Below are positions 52,305 through 59,787 of a stretch of DNA of 64,000 nucleotides, in pieces; within the stretch, counting starts at the first letter, position 1, and the number at the start of each line of letters is the position of its first letter. Position numbers and translations under genes: made by a program. The DNA lies in NCBI RefSeq assembly GCF_008001235.1, contig NZ_CP040751.1, positions 2,835,001 to 2,899,000 on the forward strand. The letters are read 5' to 3'. The notes beneath the pieces were generated by a model. That model saw only the letters and a program-made list of their open reading frames with translations. It did not search any database and was not told where the DNA came from. The DNA is from Salidesulfovibrio onnuriiensis. GTDB lineage: Bacteria; Desulfobacterota; Desulfovibrionia; Desulfovibrionales; Desulfovibrionaceae.

Positions 52305-52334
52305 AGTATGGAGCATTTCCCCAGCCATAACAAG
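52305..52334 (-). promoter_or_regulatory. Candidate heat-shock (sigma-32 type) promoter of clpP-clpX
   Basis: On the minus strand CTTGTTA (52328-52334), 14 bases, then CTCCATACT (52305-52313). The sigma-32 consensus is CTTGAAA and CCCCATNT with 11-16 bases between. It also reads as a weak sigma-70 site (TTGTTA, 17, CATACT). Confidence 0.45.
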
Positions 52335-52392
52335 GGAAACTTACTCAGCAAAAAGGTATAAATCCTCAATCCCGGCAGTCAAGGAACAAAAG

Positions 52393-52423
52393 AAAAAAAG
52401 GTAGCCCGGCAGAGCCGGGCTAC
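52393..52423 (-). terminator. Terminator after tig
   Basis: On the minus strand a 10-bp stem (52401-52410 with 52414-52423) with a three-base loop, then one C and seven T. Confidence 0.9.
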
Positions 52424-52454
52424 CCGATATTCGCTTCCAGCAAAACCGAAGGAT

Positions 52455-52616
52455 CTATTTCTCTTCAGCCTTTTTGGCAGTCTTCTTGGCCGGAGCCTTT
52501 TTTGCGGGAGCCTTCTTGGCCGCAGGCTTCTTTTCCTCGTCTGTCTTGGCGGCAGCCTTCTTGGCCGGGGCCTTCTTGGCGGGAGCCTTTTTCTTGGCAG
52601 GCTTCTTTTCGCCCTC
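52455..52616 (-). repeat. Lys/Ala/Pro repeat at the 3' end of tig
   Basis: The last 53 codons of tig form imperfect repeats of the unit APAKK, with interspersed AAAK and EEK. At DNA level the block repeats a TTCTTGGC-GGAGCC-like unit on the plus strand. Confidence 0.75.
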
Positions 52617-53909
52617 TTCCCCTGCTTCGACTTCCGAGATCTCGGCGTTTTCCCAGACCAGTTCCATGGCCTTGTCGGACATGATGCGGTCCTTGAGCGG
52701 CATGATCAGACCGTTGTCCTCATAGTACTTCTTGAGTTCGTGCAGAGGCATCTTGGACTGCATGGCCAGGCGGCCCAGGAAGGCGTCGATCTCCTGCGGA
52801 GTGACTTCAATACCCTCTTCCTTGGCAATGGCCAGAAGCAGGATTTCGCTCTTCACGGTTTCCTTGGCCTCGGGCAGGAACTCTTCGCGAACCTGCTCCT
52901 CGGTGCGGCCGGTGGCGGCAAAGCTCTTGCCCTGACGGTCCAGCTTGTATTCCAGGTCACGCACCAGACGCTCTGCGCGGTCGGCAACCATGGATTCGGG
53001 CAGCGGGAAGTCCACGCTGTCCAGCAGGTCCTTGAGCATGGCCTTCTGGGCATTGGACTTGTTCAGTTCTTCGCGGGAGTGCATGTAGGAATCGCGAATG
53101 ACCTGGCGCATCTGTTCCACGGACTCGAAGCCGCCGGCCTTCTTGGCCACATCGTCGGTGAGTTCGGGAATGACGCGTTCCTTGATGGCATGCAGCTTGA
53201 CCTTCATGGTCACGGTCTGCCCGGCCAATTCGGTATTGATGAAATCTTCGGGGAAAGTGATGTCCTTTTCACCGTCTTCGCCGGTCTTGAGGGTCTTGAC
53301 CACTTCCTCGAATTCGGGGAGGGACTGACCTTCGCCCAGGACCAGGTCGAAGTTCTCGGCCTTAAGGCCCTCGACGGGGTTGCCGTCCTTGAAGGTGGCG
53401 AAGCTCACGGATGCAATCTCGCCGTCCTTGGGTTCGCGGACATCTTCGATGACCTTCACCTCGGCGGCATTCTGGAGCATACGCTGTTCCACTTCGGCCA
53501 GTTCTTCGTCCTTGACCACGGCCTTTTCCTTTTCCACGGCCAGGCCCTTGTACTTGGGCAGCTTGAATTCCGGGGCCACTTCAAAGGAAATGGAGTAATT
53601 GAAATCTTCGCCCTTGACGATTTCCTTGGCATCAACGTCGATGCGGGAAAGCGGGGTTGCGCCCATCTCGCCCATGATCTGGTTGATCTGGAGGTTGACG
53701 AGGTCGGTGGTGGCCTCGTTGTAGATCTGGGAGTGGTACTGGGCCTCGATCATGCTCGCCGGGGCCTTGCCAGGACGGAATCCCTTGATGCTGGTGCGCA
53801 TCTTGTACATTGCGATAGTGGCGGAAACAGCTGCGGTCGCCTCTTCGGCGGGAACCGTGACAACCACCTTCTTCATTACCGGGGAAACATCTTCGACTTT
53901 GTATTCCAT
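52455..53909 (-). CDS. tig: Trigger factor with a histone-H1-like basic tail
   Basis: 484 aa from ATG 53909; the 493-aa frame would place the AGGAGG site inside the gene. Ribosome-binding N-domain (with GFRPGKAP), PPIase domain (about 150-240) and C-domain follow the usual order. Typical trigger factors end near 430-440; this one adds 53 residues rich in Lys, Ala and Pro. That tail could bind RNA, DNA or the ribosome. The gene heads the tig-clpP-clpX-lon cluster, a common bacterial order. Confidence 0.94.
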   Translation of the reverse strand: MEYKVEDVSPVMKKVVVTVPAEEATAAVSATIAMYKMRTSIKGFRPGKAPASMIEAQYHSQIYNEATTDLVNLQINQIMGEMGATPLSRIDVDAKEIVKGEDFNYSISFEVAPEFKLPKYKGLAVEKEKAVVKDEELAEVEQRMLQNAAEVKVIEDVREPKDGEIASVSFATFKDGNPVEGLKAENFDLVLGEGQSLPEFEEVVKTLKTGEDGEKDITFPEDFINTELAGQTVTMKVKLHAIKERVIPELTDDVAKKAGGFESVEQMRQVIRDSYMHSREELNKSNAQKAMLKDLLDSVDFPLPESMVADRAERLVRDLEYKLDRQGKSFAATGRTEEQVREEFLPEAKETVKSEILLLAIAKEEGIEVTPQEIDAFLGRLAMQSKMPLHELKKYYEDNGLIMPLKDRIMSDKAMELVWENAEISEVEAGEEGEKKPAKKKAPAKKAPAKKAAAKTDEEKKPAAKKAPAKKAPAKKTAKKAEEK

Positions 53910-53978
53910 AGCTAACCTATCCTCCTGAAACGCCAAACAGACGTTGAATTTCCACGCTCTGGGCTCTACTGAAATTTA

Positions 53979-54063
53979 TGGTGCGGGCGGAGGGACTCGA
54001 ACCCCCAAGCCGAGAGGCACCAGATCCTAAATCTGGCGCGTTTACCAATTCCGCCACGCCCGC
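53979..54063 (-). tRNA. tRNA-Leu (anticodon TAG)
   Basis: 85 bases including an encoded CCA. The 7-bp acceptor stem pairs GCGGGCG with CGCCCGC, the anticodon stem is CCAGA/TCTGG with loop TTTAGGA (anticodon TAG), a long variable arm is present as in all tRNA-Leu, and the T-loop GGTTCGAGTCC is normal. It reads CUA. It lies 69 bases upstream of tig on the same strand with no terminator between. Confidence 0.95.
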
Positions 54064-54076
54064 AAAAGAAGTGCTT

Positions 54077-54104
54077 ATTAAGCAAGCATTTCAACAGCTG
54101 TCAA
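54077..54104 (-). promoter_or_regulatory. Predicted promoter of tRNA-Leu and tig
   Basis: On the minus strand consensus TTGACA (54099-54104) is 16 bases from CTTAAT (54077-54082). It ends 13 bases before the tRNA 5' end. Confidence 0.55.
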
Positions 54105-54133
54105 CCTTTTCCGGCGTCCCCACCGGAATGGCG

Positions 54134-55510
54134 TCAGCAAACGGTCCTGTTTTCCGAACAATCGATCAGGGCGCAAAGCCTGGTCATGAGGTCGGAACAA
54201 TCCTCGGCCAGCAGCCGGACAAGAGGCTCCCTGCCGGGGCCGCCCTTGTCGCAGACCGCACGAACCGCTTCCGGTGCGGGGTGATTCTTCATGGCCTCAT
54301 AGACCAGCCACTCCTCCCATACGCCGTCCTTATTGGTAATATACGGAGGACGATTCCCCTCATCCCCCCAGGCAACGACCACCCCGGCCCGCTCCAGGGC
54401 CTCCAGCATGCCTTCGCCCTGACGCAGGTTGATCATGCAGGAAACCCGGGGATTGACCCTTCGTGCGGCCACAAGTCCCTTGCCCACCTGCACGGACGCG
54501 CCGAACTGCGGATATCCGGCAATGGAAACGTCGCCGGAACGGGTGCTGATAATCCCGCCGGTAAAGGCGGCCACGTCCTGCTCGCTGTTCGCAAAGGGCG
54601 CGGCAATGGCCAGGTTCATGCGCACCTCGGGAACCAGGGTGCTGAAACCGGACATGGCCGCAAGACGGCGTCCGGCCCTGTCCAGGCGCTGCAGTACCCC
54701 CTTCTTGGCCTTTTCCTGAATCATGGGGGCCAGATGATTGGGCGGCCCGCTTCCGGCCCCGAGATCGAACCCGGCCCTGAGCGCCAGATTCAGATAGCCC
54801 TGTGCCTGCCGAACGGCATGAACGACATCCAGCCCGTGGGCCAGACCGGTTGCGATGGCGGCGGACAGGGTACAGCCGGTTCCATGGCTGTTTTTCGTAT
54901 CCACCCGCTGCTGGATGAGCGGAATGGGCTTGTAGCCCTCCTGCGCAAGCCAGTCCGTGGAGGTGACCGACTCCATGTGCCCGCCCTTGATGAGCACGGC
55001 CTTGGGCCCCAGTTTGAGCAGCTTTTCCGCGGCGACGGCTACGTCGTCCTGGGTGGCGATCCGCATTTCCGCAAAGAGCTCCGCCTCGGGAATGTTCGGA
55101 GTCAGCAGGTCCGCATGGGGAAAAACATGGTCCACCATGGCCTGCACGGCATCGTCCTTGAGCAGCTTAGCCCCGCTGGTGGCAACGCTGACCGGGTCCA
55201 CCACCAGGGGGAAATCCTTGTCCTCGAGAAATGGAGCCACGGCCTTGATGATAGAAGCGGAAAAAAGCATGCCGGTCTTGGCGGCATGAACCTTTATATC
55301 GTCCACAACCGCCTTCATCTGCAAGGACACGAACTTGGGGGACGGAGCGTGGATGGCGGAGACCCCCTGCGTGTTCTGGGCGGTCAGGGCGGTGATGACA
55401 CTGGCCCCGTAGGCCCCGAGCATGGTGATGGTCTTGAGGTCGGCCTGAATGCCGGCGCCGCCGCCGGAGTCGGACCCCGCTATGGTCAGGACGCAGGGCA
55501 ATGCTTCCAT
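54134..55510 (-). CDS. thiD: ThiD-ThiN fusion: HMP-P kinase / thiamine-phosphate synthase
   Basis: 458 aa from ATG 55510 with GGGAG upstream. Residues 1-265 are the hydroxymethylpyrimidine (phosphate) kinase, with GSDSGGGAGIQAD near the start and the SHGTGCTLSAAIA anion-hole segment. Residues about 290-450 are ThiN, an alternative thiamine-phosphate synthase that replaces ThiE. Such fusions are known in archaea and some bacteria. No TPP riboswitch is seen upstream. Confidence 0.9.
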   Translation of the reverse strand: MEALPCVLTIAGSDSGGGAGIQADLKTITMLGAYGASVITALTAQNTQGVSAIHAPSPKFVSLQMKAVVDDIKVHAAKTGMLFSASIIKAVAPFLEDKDFPLVVDPVSVATSGAKLLKDDAVQAMVDHVFPHADLLTPNIPEAELFAEMRIATQDDVAVAAEKLLKLGPKAVLIKGGHMESVTSTDWLAQEGYKPIPLIQQRVDTKNSHGTGCTLSAAIATGLAHGLDVVHAVRQAQGYLNLALRAGFDLGAGSGPPNHLAPMIQEKAKKGVLQRLDRAGRRLAAMSGFSTLVPEVRMNLAIAAPFANSEQDVAAFTGGIISTRSGDVSIAGYPQFGASVQVGKGLVAARRVNPRVSCMINLRQGEGMLEALERAGVVVAWGDEGNRPPYITNKDGVWEEWLVYEAMKNHPAPEAVRAVCDKGGPGREPLVRLLAEDCSDLMTRLCALIDCSENRTVC

Positions 55511-55634
55511 GGACAGCTCCCTTTCGGAGATACAGATATTTCGCAAAACAGAAAACGGACAAACCCAAAGGCCTGTCATCCGCAATCAGGACGATGAAAG
55601 AAGATAGTGGAATTGGCCGCTGGCGGCAAGGGGA

Positions 55635-56063
55635 TCAGCTGCAGGACAGCTTCACGTAATCGTCGATGGAAACGCCGCTCCACGACTTGCTGGTCCAATA
55701 GGCGGTGGCCCAGATCATGAGGGCCGTGGCCTGAAGGTCGGTCAGCCTGCGCAGCTTCACCTCAAGATTGCTCTTGCTGGCCCCGTGCTTGATATGCACG
55801 CTCTTTTCCTCGCAGGCCTCTTCGACCCGCAGCAGCAGGTAGGCCTGCTTGGACTGGTTGGGTAGAAGCTTCACTTCCTTGTGGGATTCCAGCAAGGTCT
55901 TGAGTTCGGCCACGGAAAAATCGGAGGAAACACTGCGGATAGACTTGAAAAAGACATCAACAGCCCAGGGCAGAATAAATTCCGCACCAGCACTCTTGGT
56001 TTTGAAATATTCTTTCAGCCACTTCTCGTGGTCGTCAGTAATCCGCGCAGCAACCTGAGGCAT
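55635..56063 (-). CDS. Uncharacterised protein
   Basis: 142 aa. I do not recognise it. The N-terminal 40 residues (ARITDDHEKWLKEYF) could fold like a ribbon-helix-helix or small helical bundle; the rest is helical. GGAGGAACG is eight bases before the ATG. A TTGATCAA palindrome lies 80 bases upstream, like those in front of the adjacent MerR-like gene. Confidence 0.6.
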   Translation of the reverse strand: MPQVAARITDDHEKWLKEYFKTKSAGAEFILPWAVDVFFKSIRSVSSDFSVAELKTLLESHKEVKLLPNQSKQAYLLLRVEEACEEKSVHIKHGASKSNLEVKLRRLTDLQATALMIWATAYWTSKSWSGVSIDDYVKLSCS

Positions 56064-56142
56064 AATCCGTTCCTCCCTCCGTATGGGATGGGGTAGACCA
56101 CCGGGTACTAATAACAGGACTCATATAGTCCAAAACACATCA

Positions 56143-56150
56143 TTGATCAA
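56143..56150. promoter_or_regulatory. TTGATCAA palindrome upstream of the 55635 gene
   Basis: An 8-bp perfect palindrome that shares its core TGATCA with the cluster at 57134-57202. It may be a site for the adjacent MerR-like regulator; inference only. Confidence 0.35.
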
Positions 56151-56188
56151 GATTTTTTCTAGAGTTTACTTAAACCACAAAAAAAAGA

Positions 56189-57103
56189 CTACCCGCCGAA
56201 AACGGTGCGTACCTGCCTGAAAAGACTGAGCAGAAGCGTATCGGGTGCGTCATTGCCATCAATATTCAAACGCGCGATCTCGGTAACGGTATTACCGCTG
56301 GGCGTAACGGTCTTGCGGGTGACGAGAATCACGTCCTGGCTCGCCCCCCGGGCCGTATCCGTGGTCTTGACCACAAACACCCAGTTGACGCCTTTTTTCT
56401 GCCACCGGGCGTCCACAACACGGGTCGGCGAGGCGCTCCGCTCGATGAGCCGCACAAAATCGCGCAACGAAAAATGCTTCTTCCCCCCGCCCTGCACGCC
56501 GAGAAATTCGCCATTGGAACGAATGACCAGCGGACGGCCCAGATACTCTTCACTCGGGAAATCGATACGCCCGTCCTGCGCCCCCCTGCCCGTAACCAGA
56601 CGTTCCAGCCTGCGGTTGGACTCCCGAAGCTCGCGCATGCCGGATTCAAGCTCCTGAATGCGCTTTCCGTATTGTTTTTCCAGCACCCCATGTTCACTAC
56701 GCAAACCGGCGACCTCGTCTCGCAGGGAACGAACCTCACTCCGGAACAAGGTCTGGTCATCCAGGGCGTCGGAAATCCGGGCAAGCACCTCATCCAGCTT
56801 GGCCGAAGAAGTAGATGAAGTTATGTTGTTCATTTGTTGATCATTGCGATCATTTTCTAATAACATACCAAATTTCAATGCTAATTCATTTTCAATCTGT
56901 TCAACTGACCAGTTATTCCCGAACATTTCCCGTATCCTCCTGAAAATTTCCAACGCCTCGATGGGATAGCGCCTGCGACGCCCTCCCCCACCGGAAGAAG
57001 GGATGTATCTTGAAAACTTGTCCTTATAATACACGACGGTAGATGGGGGGATGTCCAACCTCCGTCCCACTTCCCGTAAGCTGATGTATTGAGCCTTCTC
57101 CAT
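56189..57103 (-). CDS. MerR-like HTH protein with coiled coil and unknown C-terminal domain
   Basis: 304 aa from ATG 57103. Residues 1-70 are a MerR-type winged helix (ISLREVGRRLDIPPSTVVYY and a Gly/Arg wing). A coiled coil spans about 95-170. The C-terminal 130 residues (from YLGRPLVIRSNG) match no effector domain I know. The upstream region has four TGATCA sites, suggesting self-regulation. Effector and targets are unknown. Confidence 0.7.
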   Translation of the reverse strand: MEKAQYISLREVGRRLDIPPSTVVYYKDKFSRYIPSSGGGGRRRRYPIEALEIFRRIREMFGNNWSVEQIENELALKFGMLLENDRNDQQMNNITSSTSSAKLDEVLARISDALDDQTLFRSEVRSLRDEVAGLRSEHGVLEKQYGKRIQELESGMRELRESNRRLERLVTGRGAQDGRIDFPSEEYLGRPLVIRSNGEFLGVQGGGKKHFSLRDFVRLIERSASPTRVVDARWQKKGVNWVFVVKTTDTARGASQDVILVTRKTVTPSGNTVTEIARLNIDGNDAPDTLLLSLFRQVRTVFGG

Positions 57104-57133
57104 AACCACGCCATCGTTTAATTGTTCATCTAC

Positions 57134-57202
57134 TGATCAAAATACACATACACAAAGTGATGTCAACACATATTTGATCAATCCTGATCAATAAATTGAT
57201 CA
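57134..57202. promoter_or_regulatory. Cluster of four TGATCA sites upstream of the MerR-like gene
   Basis: TGATCA occurs at 57134-57139, 57175-57180, 57185-57190 and 57197-57202; the last three are 10 and 12 bases apart, about one helical turn. The palindromes also contain GATC. The region is AT-rich and lies between the MerR-like gene and the end of the next gene. Confidence 0.5.
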
Positions 57203-57255
57203 AAAAAAGCGCGGGAACAAAATCCCGCGCCTCGCAGCCAAAACATGACGCCAGC

Positions 57256-57675
57256 CTATTCCTTTACCAATTCTTCCTTGAGCTGAAGCAACTGGGCGCG
57301 GATGGCCTGCAGCCGTTCCATCTGCCCGGGATCATCGATCATCCTGGCCAGCAGCACGGACTGCATCTCCATTTCAGAGACCAAACTGTACTTCAGGTGT
57401 CCGGGGACCGCCTCAAGCTTGCCCACCTTGGCGTCCAATGTCGTCACATCCTGCCGCAGCCCGCGCAGGGAACTGAGTTCCTCGGTTACCCCGGCCAAGT
57501 TCCGGTTGATGCCGAAGAAAAAAATCACCAGCAGTACAACGGACAACAACGAGACGATAACCGCGACCTTGCTCATGTCCCGGCCCGTATTCCTGCGGGT
57601 GGACGCTTCGGTGGGGCTTTCCTCCTGCCCTTTCACCGGGTTGAGTACGTGGAGATTACTCTTTTCAGTATTCAT
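57256..57675 (-). CDS. Single-pass membrane protein with coiled coil
   Basis: 139 aa from ATG 57675 with GGAG upstream. A polar N-terminal 30 residues is followed by one membrane helix (about 37-57) and a periplasmic or cytoplasmic coiled coil (about 60-135). No known domain. It lies upstream of the MerR-like gene on the same strand and is divergent from mucR. Confidence 0.6.
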   Translation of the reverse strand: MNTEKSNLHVLNPVKGQEESPTEASTRRNTGRDMSKVAVIVSLLSVVLLVIFFFGINRNLAGVTEELSSLRGLRQDVTTLDAKVGKLEAVPGHLKYSLVSEMEMQSVLLARMIDDPGQMERLQAIRAQLLQLKEELVKE

Positions 57676-57982
57676 ATTCGCTCCATTGAAAAATTGAACA
57701 CGGTGCAAACTACTTCACGGCCAGCGAGGAATCAAGCCTGAATAAAGACACGCTGCACTTGTGCATATTCAAGTACAAAACGGGCAGAATACTCTAACAT
57801 CACCCAACATTTCATCTCCATTCCACCCCACACTATTGAACACGTGTTATAACTTCACTCTTTCACATGGGTGACTCTTTTTTTGACTGGACCAGGACAT
57901 GACGTTTTGCTATAGAATCATATGAATTTGTCTTTTTAACTGCGGATTAAATTTCATACTTTTATTCATAAGGAGTCCTGTA
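57676..57982. other. Intergenic region between divergent genes
   Basis: 307 AT-rich bases without a gene. It holds the ribosome site of the 57675 gene, a short AACACGTGTT palindrome at 57839-57848 and the AAGGAG site of mucR. No convincing promoter pair was found. AT-rich DNA upstream of mucR is consistent with self-binding, as MucR proteins prefer such DNA. Confidence 0.5.
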
Positions 57983-58381
57983 ATGGAAGAGTACTTGAAA
58001 CAAGCTCTGGAAATCGTCAAGGCACAGGCAAGCGTCAGGACCATGACTGAAGAGGAAATCACCTCCATGGTCCAGAAACTCGCCACCGGCATTCAGTCCA
58101 TCGCCGAAGGCGGTTCCGTGGAAACAGAAGAAAGCATCGCCTGCGACCCCCAGAAATCCATCCGGGAAAAATCCATCATCTGTTGCGTCTGCGGAAAATC
58201 CTTCAAGATCCTGACCAAGAAACACCTTGCAAGCCATGACCTGACCCCTGCGGAATACCGCGAAAAGTTCGGCTACAAAAAGAACTGCCCCCTGGTCTGT
58301 AAGTCCCTGCAGCGTGAACGCCGCAAGAAGATGAAAGAAATGAAGCTGTGGACCAAGAGAAAGGCCACAAAGAAAAAGTAA
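57983..58381 (+). CDS. MucR/Ros-family zinc-finger transcriptional regulator
   Basis: 132 aa. The Ros/MucR zinc finger is visible as CCVCGKSFKILTKKHLASH, followed by the GLTPAEYR-like DLTPAEYREKFGY. The N-terminal 60 residues provide oligomerisation. These proteins silence horizontally gained and envelope genes in alphaproteobacteria; the role in deltaproteobacteria is less studied. It ends in a basic tail (KKMKEMKLWTKRKATKKK). Confidence 0.88.
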   Translation: MEEYLKQALEIVKAQASVRTMTEEEITSMVQKLATGIQSIAEGGSVETEESIACDPQKSIREKSIICCVCGKSFKILTKKHLASHDLTPAEYREKFGYKKNCPLVCKSLQRERRKKMKEMKLWTKRKATKKK

Positions 58382-58400
58382 ATAAGATAAACAGACTTGC

Positions 58401-58433
58401 AAAAGGGCCTGTCGAGAATCGACAGGCCCTTTT
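58401..58433. terminator. Bidirectional terminator after mucR
   Basis: A 15-bp perfect stem (58401-58415 with 58419-58433) with a GAA loop and terminal A and T runs serves mucR and the converging regulator gene. Confidence 0.92.
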
Positions 58434-58455
58434 TTTGATCTTCAATAAACGAGAA

Positions 58456-59787
58456 TCACTGTATGCCCATGCGCTTGAGCTTTTCGCGAAGCGTCTTCCT
58501 GTTGATGCCCAGGATATCCGCCGCCCGACTTTTGTTGTTACCCACCATACTCAGCACATTCAGAATGTGTTCATGCTCCACCTCGGCCAGGGTGCGGTCC
58601 AGAACCCCTTCCCGTGGCAGGCTGAAACGCATGGCCTCCGGCAAATCCGTTATTTCCACCCGGTCATGATCCAGGATGACCACCAACCGCTGGACCAGGT
58701 TTTCCAGCTCGCGGATGTTCCCGGGCCAGGAATACCGCCGCAGGGCCTGGACGGCATCGTCGCTGATGTCCGGCGCGGGCCGCTGCATGGCCTTGGAGAA
58801 CTTGAACAGGAAATGGCTGATGAGTTCCAGGAGATCGTCCCCGCGCGCAGCAAGGGACGGCAGCGGGATGTCCAGGACATGAATGCGGTAATAGAGGTCC
58901 TCACGAAAGGTCCCGTCCCGCACCATCTGCTTGAGGTCCTTGTGGGTGGCCGCAAGGATGCGCGTATCCACCATATGCACCTGGCTCGACCCAACCTTGC
59001 AGAACTCCTTGGACTGGATGACCCGCAGCAGCTTGGCCTGCATGTTGGGGCTGGCGTCCCCGATCTCGTCCAGAAAGATTGAACCGCCATTGGCGATCTC
59101 GAAAAAGCCGGCGCGGGACTCCTTGGCCCCGGTAAAGGCGCCCTTCACATGGCCGAAAAGCTCGCTTTCCACCAGGCTGTCCGGGATGGCCGTGCAGTTC
59201 ACCGGCACGAACGGCGCGGCGCGGCGGTCGCTGTTGTAGTGCACGGCGCGGGCCACCAGTTCCTTGCCTGTCCCGGATTCCCCGGAAATAAGCACGTTGG
59301 CGTCCGAGGCAGCGGCCTTGCTGATACGCCGGTAGACCTGCCCCATTTCCGGGGACGACCCGATGATGCCGAACTTGCCCGCCGGCGTATCCGGACTGCC
59401 CAGGACCTTTCGCTGCGCACTGCGCTCCAGCCCGCGCTCCACGGCCGAAAGAAGCTCCTCCGTGGTAAAGGGCTTGGGCAGGTATTCCCCGGCCCCGTCC
59501 TTGATGGCGGTCACCGCCCCGGAGATGGACGGATATCCCGTGATCATCATTATTTCCGTTTCGCGGTGATTCTCGCGCACGTGTTTGATGAGATCCAAGC
59601 CCGTGGCCTGGGGCATGCGGTAGTCGGTTATGACCAGATCGAAATCGATTTCCCCCAGCAGGGGCAGCGCCTCGGCCACCTGCATGCAGGTGAAGACGTC
59701 GTAGCCGTTGGCCTCAAGATTGCGCTTGAGCACCTCCAGGGTGCTCTTGCTGTCGTCTACCACAAGAATTCGGGTGTGCTCGCTCAT
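58456..59787 (-). CDS. NtrC-family sigma-54-dependent response regulator
   Basis: 443 aa. Receiver domain with phospho-acceptor D55 (VITDYRMP), AAA+ domain with Walker A SGESGTGKE and the sigma-54-contact loop GAFTGA, and a C-terminal Fis-type HTH (NKSRAADILGINRKTL). It activates sigma-54 promoters. Its start overlaps the kinase stop by four bases. Confidence 0.95.
   Translation of the reverse strand: MSEHTRILVVDDSKSTLEVLKRNLEANGYDVFTCMQVAEALPLLGEIDFDLVITDYRMPQATGLDLIKHVRENHRETEIMMITGYPSISGAVTAIKDGAGEYLPKPFTTEELLSAVERGLERSAQRKVLGSPDTPAGKFGIIGSSPEMGQVYRRISKAAASDANVLISGESGTGKELVARAVHYNSDRRAAPFVPVNCTAIPDSLVESELFGHVKGAFTGAKESRAGFFEIANGGSIFLDEIGDASPNMQAKLLRVIQSKEFCKVGSSQVHMVDTRILAATHKDLKQMVRDGTFREDLYYRIHVLDIPLPSLAARGDDLLELISHFLFKFSKAMQRPAPDISDDAVQALRRYSWPGNIRELENLVQRLVVILDHDRVEITDLPEAMRFSLPREGVLDRTLAEVEHEHILNVLSMVGNNKSRAADILGINRKTLREKLKRMGIQ

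Noticed and set aside
52455..52616. CRISPR-like or VNTR repeat
   Set aside because: The repeats are coding, in frame with tig, and lack spacers.
55511..55634. TPP riboswitch before thiD-thiN
   Set aside because: The conserved CUGAGA and ACCYGA-type elements are missing.
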